Positions 36,556 through 45,892 of a stretch of DNA of 64,000 bases are shown here, in pieces. How positions within the stretch are numbered: position 1 is the first letter of the stretch; the number at the start of each line of letters is the position of its first letter. The notes under the pieces were generated by a model. The model saw only the letters and a program-made list of their open reading frames with translations, searched no databases and was not told the origin of the DNA. This DNA comes from Pandoraea terrae. GTDB lineage: Bacteria; Pseudomonadota; Gammaproteobacteria; Burkholderiales; Burkholderiaceae. The position numbers and the translations under genes are program-made. The stretch spans positions 248,001-312,000 of the forward strand of contig NZ_CABPRZ010000004.1 of assembly GCF_902459695.1 (NCBI RefSeq). Direction: 5' to 3'.

Positions 36556-36945
36556 TCACCCGGCTCGCTGCGGCGGATGCGCCGCAAGCCATGCGGCCTC
36601 CTCGTCGGCATACAGGTGCGAGCGCGTGAGAAAGCGCAGGCCGGTCGGCCGTTCGAGCGAAAACATGCCGCCGGTGCCGGGAACCACGTCGATGATCAGG
36701 TGCGTGTGCTCCCAGTAGGCGAATTGCGCGTCGCTCATGTAGAACGGCATGCCGCCGATTTCGCCGAGCCACACGTCCGACGCCCCAACGATGAACTCGC
36801 CGCGCAAATAGCACATCGGCGCGCTGCCGTCGCAGCAGCCGCCGGACTGGTGAAACATGACGTCGCCGTGTTGCTCCCGCAAGCGCGCGATCAAGGCGAG
36901 CGCCGCAGGCGTCGCGCTCACGCGTGCGACTGAAGATTCGGCCAT
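36556..36945 (-). CDS. DUF779 family protein, aldehyde dehydrogenase partner
   Basis: A 129-residue cytoplasmic protein. ATG 36945 follows AGGAG at six bases. The Cys-rich block FHQSGGCCDGSAPMCY (about 31-46) and IIDVVPGTGGMFSLE are DUF779 hallmarks. Genes of this family commonly follow ExaC/AldB-type acetaldehyde dehydrogenase genes, as here (84-base gap). Its biochemical role is not established; the paired cysteines suggest metal binding. Confidence 0.9.
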   Translation of the reverse strand: MAESSVARVSATPAALALIARLREQHGDVMFHQSGGCCDGSAPMCYLRGEFIVGASDVWLGEIGGMPFYMSDAQFAYWEHTHLIIDVVPGTGGMFSLERPTGLRFLTRSHLYADEEAAWLAAHPPQRAG

Positions 36946-37029
36946 CGCAACTCCTTTCCAGTGCCAATGCCACGCGAAAGATACGCGATGCGGCCAAGCT
37001 GCCAGCCGCATCGCGCTTTCACCCTCGGG

Positions 37030-38550
37030 TCAGAAGAAGCCCAACGGTTTCTGGCTATAGCTCACCAGCAGATTCTTCGTTTGCTGATAGTGATCGAGCA
37101 TCATCTTGTGATTCTCGCGCCCGATGCCCGACTGCTTGTAGCCGCCGAAGGCCGCATGAGCCGGATAGGCGTGATAGCAGTTGGTCCACACGCGGCCCGC
37201 CTGGATCTCGCGGCCGACGCGATAGGCGCGTGCGCCGTCGCGCGTCCACAGGCCTGCGCCGAGCCCATAGAGCGTATCGTTGGCGATCTCGAGCGCCTCT
37301 TCCTCGGTCTTGAAGGTCGTTACCGAAACCACCGGCCCGAAAATCTCTTCCTGGAAAATGCGCATCTTGTTGTGCCCGACGAACACGGTCGGCTTGATGT
37401 AGTACCCATCCCGCAATTCGCCGTCGAGCTCGTTGCGCTCGCCACCGATCAGGCACTGCGCACCCTCCTGCCGGCCGAGGTCGATGTAGGAGAGGATTTT
37501 TTCAAGCTGCTCGCGCGAAGCCTGCGCGCCGATCATGGTGCCGCGATCGAGCGGATGTCCCTGGCGAATCGCCGCAACACGCGCGAGGGCGCGCTCCATG
37601 AAACGCTCGTAGATCGATTCCTGGATGAGCACGCGCGAAGGGCATGTGCACACTTCGCCCTGGTTGAGCGCGAACATCGCGAAGCCTTCGAGCGCTTTGT
37701 CGAAGTAACCGTCATCGCGATCGAGCACGTCGGCGAAGAAAATGTTGGGGCTCTTGCCGCCAAGCTCGAGCGTTACAGGAATGATGTTCTGGCTGGCATA
37801 TTGCATGATCAGCCGGCCGGTCGTGGTTTCGCCGGTGAAGGCGATCTTGGCGATGCGCGAGCTCGTCGCGAGCGGCTTGCCGGCCTCCAGGCCAAAGCCG
37901 TTGACGACGTTGAGCACGCCCGGCGGCAGCAGGTCGCCGATCAGTTCGAGCAGCACCAGAATCGATGCCGGCGTCTGCTCGGCCGGCTTGAGCACCACGC
38001 AATTGCCGGCCGCCAGCGCCGGCGCCAGCTTCCAGGCCGCCATCAGTATCGGGAAGTTCCACGGAATGATCTGCCCGACCACGCCGAGCGGCTCGTGAAA
38101 ATGGTAGGCCACCGTATCGTGGTCGATCTCGCTGACGCCGCCCTCCTGAGCGCGCACGCAACCGGCGAAGTAGCGGAAGTGATCGATCGCGAGCGGAATG
38201 TCGGCCGCCATGGTTTCGCGCAACGGCTTGCCGTTGTCGATCGATTCGGCCACCGCCAGCCGCATCAGGTTCGCCTCCATGCGCTCGGCGATGCGGATAA
38301 GCACATTCGCGCGCTCAGTCGACGAGGTGCGCGCCCAGCCCGCCTTGGCCCGGTGGGCCGCGTCGAGCGCGAGGTTGATGTCCGCCTCGTTCGAACGCGG
38401 GACCGCGCAGAAGGGCGCGCCGGTGATCGGTGACAGGTTGTCGAAATAGTCCCCGGCAACCGGCTTGACCCAGGCGCCGTCGATGAAGTTGCCATATTCC
38501 CTCCGATAGGGAAAGTCGATATCGAGGAACTGCATTTCCGCGTGATTCAT
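37030..38550 (-). CDS. NAD-dependent aldehyde dehydrogenase, ExaC/AldB type
   Basis: A 506-residue cytoplasmic dehydrogenase that oxidises aldehydes (acetaldehyde in the ExaC group) to acids. ATG 38550 follows GGAG. NAD-site and catalytic features: [27 protein letters not shown], the Glu of [12 protein letters not shown], and the catalytic Cys within [11 protein letters not shown]. It works downstream of the PQQ alcohol dehydrogenase encoded 8 kb away. A sigma-54 promoter and paired activator sites lie upstream and match those of the alcohol dehydrogenase gene. Confidence 0.94.
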   Translation of the reverse strand: MNHAEMQFLDIDFPYRREYGNFIDGAWVKPVAGDYFDNLSPITGAPFCAVPRSNEADINLALDAAHRAKAGWARTSSTERANVLIRIAERMEANLMRLAVAESIDNGKPLRETMAADIPLAIDHFRYFAGCVRAQEGGVSEIDHDTVAYHFHEPLGVVGQIIPWNFPILMAAWKLAPALAAGNCVVLKPAEQTPASILVLLELIGDLLPPGVLNVVNGFGLEAGKPLATSSRIAKIAFTGETTTGRLIMQYASQNIIPVTLELGGKSPNIFFADVLDRDDGYFDKALEGFAMFALNQGEVCTCPSRVLIQESIYERFMERALARVAAIRQGHPLDRGTMIGAQASREQLEKILSYIDLGRQEGAQCLIGGERNELDGELRDGYYIKPTVFVGHNKMRIFQEEIFGPVVSVTTFKTEEEALEIANDTLYGLGAGLWTRDGARAYRVGREIQAGRVWTNCYHAYPAHAAFGGYKQSGIGRENHKMMLDHYQQTKNLLVSYSQKPLGFF

Positions 38551-38650
38551 GGTGTCTCCCAAGACATGGATGCTTGCATGGCGATGAGGATCGCGACTCT
38601 CGCGTATCCAGCCGATGCCGGGGCCCGGCATCGAACGCCCACACCGCTAC

Positions 38651-38665
38651 GCAAATTGCATGCCA
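38651..38665 (-). promoter_or_regulatory. Sigma-54 promoter of the aldehyde dehydrogenase operon
   Basis: On the minus strand TGGCATGCAATTTGC keeps GG at -24 and TTGC at -12 with exact spacing. It lies about 100 bases before the aldehyde dehydrogenase start, in the 427-base gap shared with the divergent activator gene. Confidence 0.75.
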
Positions 38666-38761
38666 CGGTTGCCGAGCGCGGGGAATGTCGGGAAACGGCG
38701 GGGCGCTTCGGCGTTTGGCGCCATGAAAGCGCCGCCGGCGTGCCTGGCGCGGCAGGCCGGC

Positions 38762-38797
38762 TGTCCCCGTGTGGAACAGGTGTGACATTTCGGCACA
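38762..38797. promoter_or_regulatory. Paired 17-bp inverted repeats, candidate activator sites
   Basis: TGTCCC-CGTGT-GGAACA (38762-38778) and TGTGAC-ATTTC-GGCACA (38781-38797). Both have the form TGTNNC-N5-GGNNCA and lie 97-146 bases upstream of the -24/-12 promoter, a normal enhancer distance. The same form recurs before the alcohol dehydrogenase gene. Nearby GGCGCGG-TACAG-CCGCGCC (38800-38818) is a further inverted repeat. Confidence 0.55.
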
Positions 38798-38977
38798 ACG
38801 GCGCGGTACAGCCGCGCCATGCGCCGATAGCATCACGTTAACCATGAGACCGCGAAGCCAGTAAGGTTATCGTCAGCATCTGCAGCGATGCTACATACGG
38901 CGCGGCGCCTTCCCCCGTCCGTCGTTCTTTAAAAAAACAAGAGGTCTTCGACCCACCAGGATCCTGGAGAGACTGGC

Positions 38978-40993
38978 ATGTCCCAAACTGTCACATCTTG
39001 CTCGATGGATGGAGCAAATCTTGCTTCCTCCGGCGTGTTGCCCCCTTCGAGCGAGATGCTCATGATCGACAAGTCACACGAGCGTTCCCTGTCCTTCGGT
39101 CTGTCCGAGACCATGAAACCGGACTACGATCTGCTCGGCCAGCCGGAGCTTCGACGACAGATCGAGCAGAGCCGGGTACTGTGCAACCACGCCGTGCCGG
39201 TGATCGAGGCGCTGTACGAACAGATCGTCAATACGCAAAGCATGGTCGTGCTGACCGACGCGCGAGGGCTGATACTCAAGTCGCTCGGCGACGATGACTT
39301 TCTCGGCCGCGCGGAGAAGGTCGCATTGCGCCCGGGTGCGAACTGGAGCGAGCGCTATCAGGGCACCAACGCGATCGGCGCGGCCATCGCCGAGCTGGGG
39401 CCCGTCACGGTCCATGGCGACCAGCATTTCCTGCGCGCCAATCACTTCCTGACCTGCTCGAGCGTGCCGATCCTCGATCCGCACGGCAGGCTGGCCGGTG
39501 TGCTCGATGTGACCGGAGACCATCGCAGCTATCATCGCCACACCATGGCGCTGGTGCGCATGTCGGCGCAGATGATCGAGAATCACCTGTTCGCCAACGC
39601 CTTCCCGGATGCCCTGCTGCTGCACTTCCACGGCCGCCCCGAGTTTCTCGGCACGCTGATGGAAGGGATCGCGGCGTTCTCGCGCGACGGTCGCTTCCTG
39701 TCGGCCAACCGGAGCGCCCAGTTCCAGCTCGGCCTGAGCGCCGCCGGACTGGCCGCGCATACCTTCTCGTCACTGTTCGGCATGACGCCCTCTGCCGTGT
39801 TCGACCATTACCGCACGGCCCAGCCGGGGCTGCTGTCGCTATGCCTGAACAACGGCGTGCGGGTGTACGGCAAGGCGGAGTTCTCGCACAGCGGCCTGTC
39901 CGTGCCGGCGTCGGTCGTGCGCGAGCCGGCGGCGTCCCCGGCCGCGACGCCCTCGCGTGAGGACGGCACCAACGCCGCCGCGATGCGCGCGCGCCTGTCC
40001 TGCCTGCGTTACCTGGATACCGGCGATCCGCAGATTGCGGCGGTCGTTGAGAAACTGCGCAAGGTGATCGGCAAGGACATCTCGATCATGATCACCGGCG
40101 AGACGGGTACCGGCAAGGAACTGCTCGCCCGCGCAATCCACAATGACTCGGCGCGCGCCCAAGGGCCGTTCGTGGCGCTGAATTGCGCCTCGATACCGGA
40201 AACCCTGATCGAGTCCGAATTGTTCGGCTACGAGGACGGTGCGTTCTCGGGCGCCCGCAAGAAGGGCAGTGCCGGCATGGTGCTGCAAGCCAACGGTGGC
40301 ACGCTGTTCCTCGACGAGATCGGCGACATGCCGTATTCGCTGCAGGCGCGCCTGCTGCGCGTGCTGCAGGAGCGCGTGGTCACGCCGTTGGGCAGTACTC
40401 GCTCGATTCCGGTCAACGTCGCCATCATCTGCGCAACCAACCGCAACTTGCGCGAAATGATCGCCGCCAGCGCCTTCCGCGAAGACCTCTACTACAGGCT
40501 CAACGGCCTCGTGGTCAAGCTGCCGCCGCTGCGCGAGCGCACCGACCTGGAGATCGTCATCGGCAAGATCCTGCATGACGATCTCGCCACCGAAGGGAAC
40601 CTGAGTGTCGATCCCGCGGTGATGGCGCTGTTTCGACGCTACCGCTGGCCCGGCAATTTCCGCCAGCTGAGCAACGTGCTGCGCACCGCCGCCGCGATGG
40701 TCGACGAAGACGGCGTGATCCGCTCGGAGCACGTGCCCGAGGAGTTTTTCGACGCGCCGGCGGATACGCCCTGCGCGGCCCCCTGCGCTGTGCCGCCGCC
40801 GATACCGCTGACATCGCCGACGTCGCCAGAGTGCGGCACGCGCCTCGAGGACGTCGCGGTGTCGGCGATTGCCGCCGCGCTGCGGCAACATCAGGGCAAC
40901 GTCTCGGCCGCCGCACGCGCGCTGGGAGTGTCGCGCAATACCATCTATCGCAAGATGCCGTTGCTCTCGCCACAAGCCAAAAGCGACGAGTGA
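38978..40993 (+). CDS. Sigma-54-dependent activator, AcoR-like, GAF-AAA+-Fis
   Basis: A 671-residue enhancer-binding protein. Residues about 60-210 form a GAF-type sensor ([63 protein letters not shown]) as in AcoR. The AAA+ domain has Walker A GETGTGKE near 373, the sigma-54 contact loop as GAFSGA near 420 (Thr replaced by Ser), and Walker [12 protein letters not shown] near 443. A Fis helix-turn-helix ([20 protein letters not shown]) ends the protein. It is divergent from the aldehyde dehydrogenase operon and is the natural activator of the four sigma-54 promoters in this region. The signal may be an alcohol or aldehyde. Confidence 0.94.
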   Translation: MSQTVTSCSMDGANLASSGVLPPSSEMLMIDKSHERSLSFGLSETMKPDYDLLGQPELRRQIEQSRVLCNHAVPVIEALYEQIVNTQSMVVLTDARGLILKSLGDDDFLGRAEKVALRPGANWSERYQGTNAIGAAIAELGPVTVHGDQHFLRANHFLTCSSVPILDPHGRLAGVLDVTGDHRSYHRHTMALVRMSAQMIENHLFANAFPDALLLHFHGRPEFLGTLMEGIAAFSRDGRFLSANRSAQFQLGLSAAGLAAHTFSSLFGMTPSAVFDHYRTAQPGLLSLCLNNGVRVYGKAEFSHSGLSVPASVVREPAASPAATPSREDGTNAAAMRARLSCLRYLDTGDPQIAAVVEKLRKVIGKDISIMITGETGTGKELLARAIHNDSARAQGPFVALNCASIPETLIESELFGYEDGAFSGARKKGSAGMVLQANGGTLFLDEIGDMPYSLQARLLRVLQERVVTPLGSTRSIPVNVAIICATNRNLREMIAASAFREDLYYRLNGLVVKLPPLRERTDLEIVIGKILHDDLATEGNLSVDPAVMALFRRYRWPGNFRQLSNVLRTAAAMVDEDGVIRSEHVPEEFFDAPADTPCAAPCAVPPPIPLTSPTSPECGTRLEDVAVSAIAAALRQHQGNVSAAARALGVSRNTIYRKMPLLSPQAKSDE

Positions 40994-41931
40994 CACGCGC
41001 CCTGCACCGCGCCGGCTGCGATCGCAGCCTCGATGGCGCCGCGCAGCGCCTCGCGCATCGCGGGCTCGTCCGCGCGATGGCCCGCCGCCACCCACCTGAC
41101 CGACAGCGCCGGCCAGTCCGCCTGTAGCCGGCGCAGCCCGGCCGGCGGGCAGACCCGGTCAGCGCGTCCGTGCACGGCGATGGCAGGCCCTTGCCAGCGC
41201 CGCAGACGCGGCAGCAACGCCTTCACGCCACGCGGACCGAAGCCGCCGTATCGGGCCAGCAAATGGGTCTGGATGCGGTACTTGTGCCGCAGCGGCGCAA
41301 GCCGGTGCACGGCGCGGGCCGGCACCGGCGGCAGCCCGAGCAGCGCACGTTCGCGCGCCTGCCAGGCGCGCAGCCGCGGCACTGTTGCCCCCGGTGTTCC
41401 AGATCGGAACACCCTTGTCCAACGATGCAACACCCGTGACACCGATATATCGCCGAAGACACACGTCGTCGGCACGGATCGGCTCTTCACGCGGCGGCGC
41501 GGCGAGAAAAATTGCCGCAACGCCGAGCGCGTTGCCGTGAACGTTCCGCGCAGCACGAGCGCTCGCACGGCGTGCGGGCAATACGCCGCGTAGGCCAGCG
41601 CAAGCGCGGCGCCCCACGAGCCGCCGACCACCATCCACGGCGCCGCGCCCAACGCGGCGCGAATACGCTCCAGGTCCGCCACCAATTGCGGCAGTCCATT
41701 GCGCCGCGTGCTCCCGCGGGGACGCGAGCGCCCGGCACCGCGCTGGTCGGGCAGTACCAGCCGCACGCGCTCCAGGTCGAACCCTTGCGCCAGCGCGGGC
41801 GAAGCGCCGCTGCCCGGGCCGCCATGCAGCACGAGGACGGGCACGCCGTCCGGCGAACCCAGGGTACGCACGAACAGGCGATGTCCGTCGGGCGTGCGCA
41901 CGATCCGGTGAGAAGCGAAAGCGTTCGGCAT
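40945..41931 (-). CDS. Alpha/beta hydrolase, prolyl iminopeptidase-like
   Basis: A 328-residue hydrolase. Core motifs: oxyanion block [21 protein letters not shown], nucleophile elbow GGSWGAA, Asp in [12 protein letters not shown] and His in AAGHRADEP. These match prolyl iminopeptidases. ATG 41931 is chosen; the open frame extends 27 codons into the pqqA promoter region. Its 3' end overlaps the activator gene by 49 bases on the opposite strand. Being next to pqqA it might process a PQQ-related peptide, but that is speculation. The cap region (about residues 165-200) looks unlike the family and contains a GGTGTTCC inverted repeat. Confidence 0.8.
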   Translation of the reverse strand: MPNAFASHRIVRTPDGHRLFVRTLGSPDGVPVLVLHGGPGSGASPALAQGFDLERVRLVLPDQRGAGRSRPRGSTRRNGLPQLVADLERIRAALGAAPWMVVGGSWGAALALAYAAYCPHAVRALVLRGTFTATRSALRQFFSPRRRVKSRSVPTTCVFGDISVSRVLHRWTRVFRSGTPGATVPRLRAWQARERALLGLPPVPARAVHRLAPLRHKYRIQTHLLARYGGFGPRGVKALLPRLRRWQGPAIAVHGRADRVCPPAGLRRLQADWPALSVRWVAAGHRADEPAMREALRGAIEAAIAAGAVQGACHSSLLACGESNGILR

Positions 41932-41952
41932 GGATTTTGCTCGATCAAATGT

Positions 41953-41980
41953 GACTGACGGTTCAGCAGGACCGTCAGTC
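41953..41980. promoter_or_regulatory. Perfect inverted repeat before pqqA
   Basis: GACTGACGGT-N8-ACCGTCAGTC, a 10-base perfect stem in the gap between the divergent hydrolase gene and pqqA, 48 bases before pqqA. It could be an operator or a leader hairpin. No T tract follows on either strand. Confidence 0.5.
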
Positions 41981-42028
41981 GCAAGTGAAACACATTTCAT
42001 GCCAAGAGACATTCACAGGAGGAACATC

Positions 42029-42103
42029 ATGCAGTGGACCACGCCGGCGTACACGGATCTTCGTTTCGGGTTCGAGATCACGATGTACATCGCCAATCGT
42101 TAA
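42029..42103 (+). CDS. pqqA: PQQ precursor peptide PqqA
   Basis: A 24-residue ribosomal peptide from which pyrroloquinoline quinone is made. The sequence [24 protein letters not shown] (shown in two parts) has Glu16 and Tyr20, the two residues cross-linked by PqqE, in the canonical spacing. AGGAGG lies seven bases before ATG 42029. It is followed after 67 bases by pqqB. It is too short for ordinary gene callers. Confidence 0.97.
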   Translation: MQWTTPAYTDLRFGFEITMYIANR

Positions 42104-42129
42104 TTACCAATCATTAACCAAGGGGAAAT

Positions 42130-42161
42130 TGGCCGCGCCGGCAAGTTGCGCCGCGCGGCCA
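42130..42161 (+). terminator. Stem-loop between pqqA and pqqB, probable attenuator
   Basis: TGGCCGCGC pairs with GCGCGGCCA across a 14-base loop. No T tract follows. A hairpin here is common in pqq operons and would make pqqA transcripts more abundant than pqqBCDE; that effect is inferred. Confidence 0.55.
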
Positions 42162-42170
42162 GCCACGCTC

Positions 42171-43091
42171 ATGCACATTTTGGTCCTGGGTTCCTCGGCC
42201 GGCGGCGGCCTGCCGCAGTGGAACTGTCATTGCGCCAACTGCCGGGCCGTGCGCGAGGGCGACCCTGCCGTGTCGGCGCGCACGCAATCGTCGATCGCCG
42301 TGAGCGAGAACGGCACCGACTGGGTACTCGTCAACGCCTCGCCCGACATCCTGCAGCAAGTGCGCGGCGCGCCGGAACTGCGTGGGGCGCGCGCGCCGCG
42401 CGACAGCGGCATCGCCTGCGTCGTGCTCATCGACGCGCAGATCGACCATTGCGCCGGCCTGCTGCTGTTGCGCGAACGCGATACACCCTTGCCCGTACAC
42501 GCCACCGAGCCGGTCTGGCAGGATCTGTGCACCGGCTTTCCCGTGGGGCCGATGCTCGCGCACTATTGCGGCGTAACGCATCACCCGATCCCGATTGACG
42601 GGTCGTCGTTTCGCATCGACGGCCTCGATCACACGCGCTTCACAGCGATACCGCTGGACAGCGCCGCCCCGCCTTATTCGCCGCACCGGCAAGCCCCCGT
42701 GGCGGGCGACAACATCGGCTTGTTGATCCGCAACGAACGCACGGCGCGCCAGTGCTTCTACGCACCGGGCCTGGGCCGCGTCGATGCACGCGTGCGCGAG
42801 GCGATGCAGGCGGCAGATTTGCTGCTCGTCGACGGCACCTTCTGGCGCGACGACGAAATGCAGCGGCTCGGCCTGTCGCGCAAGCGGGCCGCCGACATGG
42901 GACACCTCGCGCAAAGCGGCTCGCACGGCATGATCGCCGAACTCGATGCGCTGCCGTCGTTCGGCGCGCGCAAGGTACTGATCCACATCAACAACACCAA
43001 TCCCATCCTGCGCGAGGACGGTCCCGAGCGCGCCGAACTGGCGCGCCGCGGCATCGAAGTCGCTCACGACGGAATGCATTTCACGCTATGA
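42171..43091 (+). CDS. pqqB: PQQ biosynthesis protein PqqB
   Basis: A 306-residue metallo-beta-lactamase-fold protein, thought to act as an oxygenase/hydroxylase on the tyrosine-derived part of the PQQ intermediate. ATG 42171 opens with [18 protein letters not shown], the invariant PqqB start, followed by HCANCRA (metal-binding Cys). [12 protein letters not shown] and [13 protein letters not shown] are further family blocks. Stop and next start overlap as ATGA. The open frame extends upstream through pqqA and is ignored. Confidence 0.97.
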   Translation: MHILVLGSSAGGGLPQWNCHCANCRAVREGDPAVSARTQSSIAVSENGTDWVLVNASPDILQQVRGAPELRGARAPRDSGIACVVLIDAQIDHCAGLLLLRERDTPLPVHATEPVWQDLCTGFPVGPMLAHYCGVTHHPIPIDGSSFRIDGLDHTRFTAIPLDSAAPPYSPHRQAPVAGDNIGLLIRNERTARQCFYAPGLGRVDARVREAMQAADLLLVDGTFWRDDEMQRLGLSRKRAADMGHLAQSGSHGMIAELDALPSFGARKVLIHINNTNPILREDGPERAELARRGIEVAHDGMHFTL

Positions 43092-43825
43092 CGCATGCCA
43101 TCGACATGAAAGACACGACGCACGAGGCCAGGCCGTGGAGCCGCGCCGAATTCGAGGCGCGCTTGCGCGCCAAGGGCGCCCGGTATCACATCCATCATCC
43201 GTTCAACGTGCGCCTCAATAGCGGCCGCTGCACGCGCGAGCAGGTTCGCTGCTGGATCGCCAACCGCTTTTATTATCAGATCAGCATTCCGCAGAAGGAC
43301 GCCGCGATCCTGTCGAACTGTCCCGATCGCGAAGTGCGCCGCCGGTGGATGCTTCGCCTGCTCGATCACGACGGCTGGCAGGACAACGAAGGCGGCATCG
43401 AAGCGTGGGCCCGCTTGGGCGAAGCGGCCGGGCTCGACCGCGAGACGCTGTGGTCACAGGAATTGCTCGTGCCGGGCGTGCGCTTCGCGGTCGATGCGTA
43501 TGTCAATTTCGCGCGACGGGCGCCGTGGCAGGAAGCGGTCTGCTCGTCGCTGACCGAAATGTTCGCACCGCAGATCCATCTGGACCGCCTCGCCGGCTGG
43601 CCCCGCTTCTATCCGTGGATAGGGGCCGACGGCCTGGCGTACTTCCGCTCGCGCGTGCCGCTGGCGCAACGCGATGTCGAGCACGGCCTGCAAGTCACGC
43701 TCGATCACTTCACGACGGCGGCGCAGCAGCAGCGCGCGCTCGACATCCTGCAATTCAAGCTCGACATCCTGTGGAGCATGCTCGACGCGATCGAGCGCGC
43801 CGTCCCCGAAGGAAATCCGATATGA
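43088..43825 (+). CDS. pqqC: PQQ synthase PqqC
   Basis: A 245-residue cofactor-free oxidase that performs the last ring closure and eight-electron oxidation to PQQ. Typical blocks: [45 protein letters not shown] and [13 protein letters not shown] 43088 overlaps the pqqB stop; the pqqD start overlaps its stop. Length matches the family. Confidence 0.97.
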   Translation: MTHAIDMKDTTHEARPWSRAEFEARLRAKGARYHIHHPFNVRLNSGRCTREQVRCWIANRFYYQISIPQKDAAILSNCPDREVRRRWMLRLLDHDGWQDNEGGIEAWARLGEAAGLDRETLWSQELLVPGVRFAVDAYVNFARRAPWQEAVCSSLTEMFAPQIHLDRLAGWPRFYPWIGADGLAYFRSRVPLAQRDVEHGLQVTLDHFTTAAQQQRALDILQFKLDILWSMLDAIERAVPEGNPI

Positions 43826-44079
43826 GTCTCGACACGCCTCGCCTCGACCGCCGCTTTCGCCTGCAATGGGAGGAGGCACAGCAGCGCTATGTGTTGCTCT
43901 ACCCGGAAGGCATGGTGCGCCTGAACGACAGCGCCGCCCAGATCCTGACGCGCTGCGACGGGCTGCACTCGTGCGCGCAGATCATCGACGAATTGCGCGT
44001 GCTGTTCGGCGGGCACTGCGTGGACGAAGACGTGCGAACCTTCATCAACCATGCCGCGAAGCGCGGCTGGGTGTGCTGA
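43822..44079 (+). CDS. pqqD: PqqA-binding chaperone PqqD
   Basis: An 85-residue peptide chaperone that presents PqqA to the radical SAM enzyme Pqq[32 protein letters not shown] and the C-terminal [13 protein letters not shown] match the family. It overlaps pqqC by ATGA and pqqE by TGATG, so the three are made together. Confidence 0.96.
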   Translation: MSLDTPRLDRRFRLQWEEAQQRYVLLYPEGMVRLNDSAAQILTRCDGLHSCAQIIDELRVLFGGHCVDEDVRTFINHAAKRGWVC

Positions 44080-45245
44080 TGGACGATCTTCCCGTCGAGG
44101 CCACCCCACGCGAGGCTGCGCGGCCGCTATGGCTGCTCGCGGAACTGACCTACCGCTGTCCGCTGCATTGCCCGTTCTGCTATAACCCGACCGATCACAC
44201 GCGTTATCGCGACGAACTCGACACCGGGCAATGGCTCGAGGTACTGCGCCAGGCGCGCGCGCTCGGCGCGGCGCAGCTCGGCCTGTCGGGCGGCGAACCC
44301 CTGCTGCGCGACGATCTCGAAACACTGGTCGGCGAAGCGCGGCGGCTCGGCTTCTATACCAACCTGATCACGTCCGGCGTCGGGCTCACCGATGCGCGCC
44401 TCGGCGCGCTCAAGCGCGCCGGGCTCGACCACATCCAGTTGTCGTTCCAGGACGCGACGCGCGAACTCAACGATTTCCTCAGCAGCACCCGGACCTTCGA
44501 CGTGAAGAAAAAGGTCGCGCGCCTGATCAAGGCCCATGACTATCCGATGGTGCTCAATTGCGTCCTGCACCGTCACAACCTGCCCCACGTGGCGCAGATC
44601 ATCGAGATGGCGCTCGAGATGGGAGCCGAATATCTCGAACTGGCCAACACGCAGTATTACGGCTGGGCCCTGCTCAATCGTGCGCATTTGATGCCCGACG
44701 CGGCACAATTGCGCGAGGCGGAAGCGATCGTAGACGACTACCGGGCGCGCATCGGCGAGCGCTGCCGCATTCTGTTTGTCGTGCCGGATTATTTCGAACG
44801 GCGGCCGAAACCGTGCATGAGCGGCTGGGGCAATGTGTTCCTCGCCGTCGCGCCCGACGGCACGGCCCTGCCCTGTCACGCGGCCCGCATCATTCCGGAC
44901 CTGTCGTTTCCCAACGTGAAGTCGACGTCGCTGGCCGACATCTGGTATCGCAGCGACGCCTTCAACGCGTTTCGCGGCGAGGACTGGATGAAGGAGCCTT
45001 GTCGCAGTTGCGACGAACGCGCGCACGATCACGGCGGCTGCCGTTGCCAGGCCTTGCAGCTGACTGGCGATGCGCGCGCGGCCGATCCCGTGTGCGACAA
45101 ATCACCTCGGCACGAGGTCGTGACGCAAGCGGTACGCTTCGCCCCGCTGCTGCGCCGCGAGTCGGCACCGTTGCTGTTCCGCAGCGACGCAAACTCGGTG
45201 CGACTGCATCCTCGCGAATCTGACTCGGGCGCCAGCGGCGAATAG
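44079..45245 (+). CDS. pqqE: Radical SAM enzyme PqqE
   Basis: A 388-residue radical S-adenosylmethionine enzyme that forms the Glu-Tyr carbon bond in PqqA. The CxxxCxxC cluster motif is C27, C31, C34 (CPLHCPFCY); GLSGGEPLLR binds SAM. A SPASM domain with further Cys (PCMSGWGN, LPCHAAR, PCRSCDERAHDHGGCRCQA) follows. The last 45 residues exceed the family core. No pqqF peptidase gene follows. Confidence 0.97.
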   Translation: MDDLPVEATPREAARPLWLLAELTYRCPLHCPFCYNPTDHTRYRDELDTGQWLEVLRQARALGAAQLGLSGGEPLLRDDLETLVGEARRLGFYTNLITSGVGLTDARLGALKRAGLDHIQLSFQDATRELNDFLSSTRTFDVKKKVARLIKAHDYPMVLNCVLHRHNLPHVAQIIEMALEMGAEYLELANTQYYGWALLNRAHLMPDAAQLREAEAIVDDYRARIGERCRILFVVPDYFERRPKPCMSGWGNVFLAVAPDGTALPCHAARIIPDLSFPNVKSTSLADIWYRSDAFNAFRGEDWMKEPCRSCDERAHDHGGCRCQALQLTGDARAADPVCDKSPRHEVVTQAVRFAPLLRRESAPLLFRSDANSVRLHPRESDSGASGE

Positions 45246-45289
45246 GCGTCCACTGCGCGGCGCGAACGTTTGACAGCCGGCACAAAAAA

Positions 45290-45315
45290 GCCGATCCCAC
45301 GGTCAAGGGATCGGC
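45290..45315 (-). terminator. Intrinsic terminator of the alcohol dehydrogenase-cytochrome operon
   Basis: GCCGATCCC, 8-base loop, GGGATCGGC. On the minus strand it is followed by six T residues, giving a good terminator 52 bases after the cytochrome gene. On the plus strand the stem may also limit read-through from pqqE. Confidence 0.8.
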
Positions 45316-45366
45316 AAACCGCACACCACAGGGTCGATTCTTGCGATTTTTGTTTTGCGTCGGCAA

Positions 45367-45807
45367 CTACCGGACAGGACGCGACATCGCAAAGGACGTG
45401 TCGTTCTGCGCTTTGTCTGCCGTCAGCGCCGCCTGCGATGGCTTGTACCCATTCTTGAGCAACAGGAAGGCCATCACGTCGGCGTATTCCTCGGGCTTCA
45501 TCTGGCCGGGCCGGTCAGCCGGCATGTTCGTTCGCATATAGGTAAATATGCCGCCAACGGTCAGCGACGTATTGTGTGGCGGCGCGAATGCCGCCCCCTG
45601 CAGCGCAGGCGCGTTCATGCCCTGCAACTTGTCGCCGTGGCACTTGGCGCAGTTTTCCGTGTAGAGGGTCTGCCCGTGCAGTGCCTGCTCCTTGTTGAAG
45701 GCGGGCCCCGCGCCCTTGGCGCCGGCGGAATTCGCGGTGCCGGCGGCGCCTGCCGTCAACGCGCAGACGAGCAGGCACGCTGCCCGATGCAAAAGAGATG
45801 TCTTCAT
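45367..45807 (-). CDS. Periplasmic class I cytochrome c
   Basis: A 146-residue exported cytochrome. Residues 1-28 form a Sec signal peptide (KTSLLHRAACLLVCALTAGAAG). One haem-binding motif, CAKCH, is at 53-57, and Met residues in YMRTNMPADRPGQM are candidate sixth ligands. ATG 45807 is preferred to the in-frame TTG upstream. It is 85 bases downstream of the PQQ alcohol dehydrogenase gene in one transcription unit, so it probably takes the electrons from that enzyme. Confidence 0.92.
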   Translation of the reverse strand: MKTSLLHRAACLLVCALTAGAAGTANSAGAKGAGPAFNKEQALHGQTLYTENCAKCHGDKLQGMNAPALQGAAFAPPHNTSLTVGGIFTYMRTNMPADRPGQMKPEEYADVMAFLLLKNGYKPSQAALTADKAQNDTSFAMSRPVR

Positions 45808-45892
45808 GGCTATCACTTCCCGTTTCAAAGTCTCGGTGGTGCGGCGTTCAGGGGGCCGCCGGACGGCAGCCCCCGTGACGACGTCGTTCTTG

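Noticed and set aside
41985-42170. In-frame extension of pqqB upstream through pqqA
   Set aside because: PqqB families start at the [12 protein letters not shown] block, and the extension overlaps the pqqA peptide in another frame.
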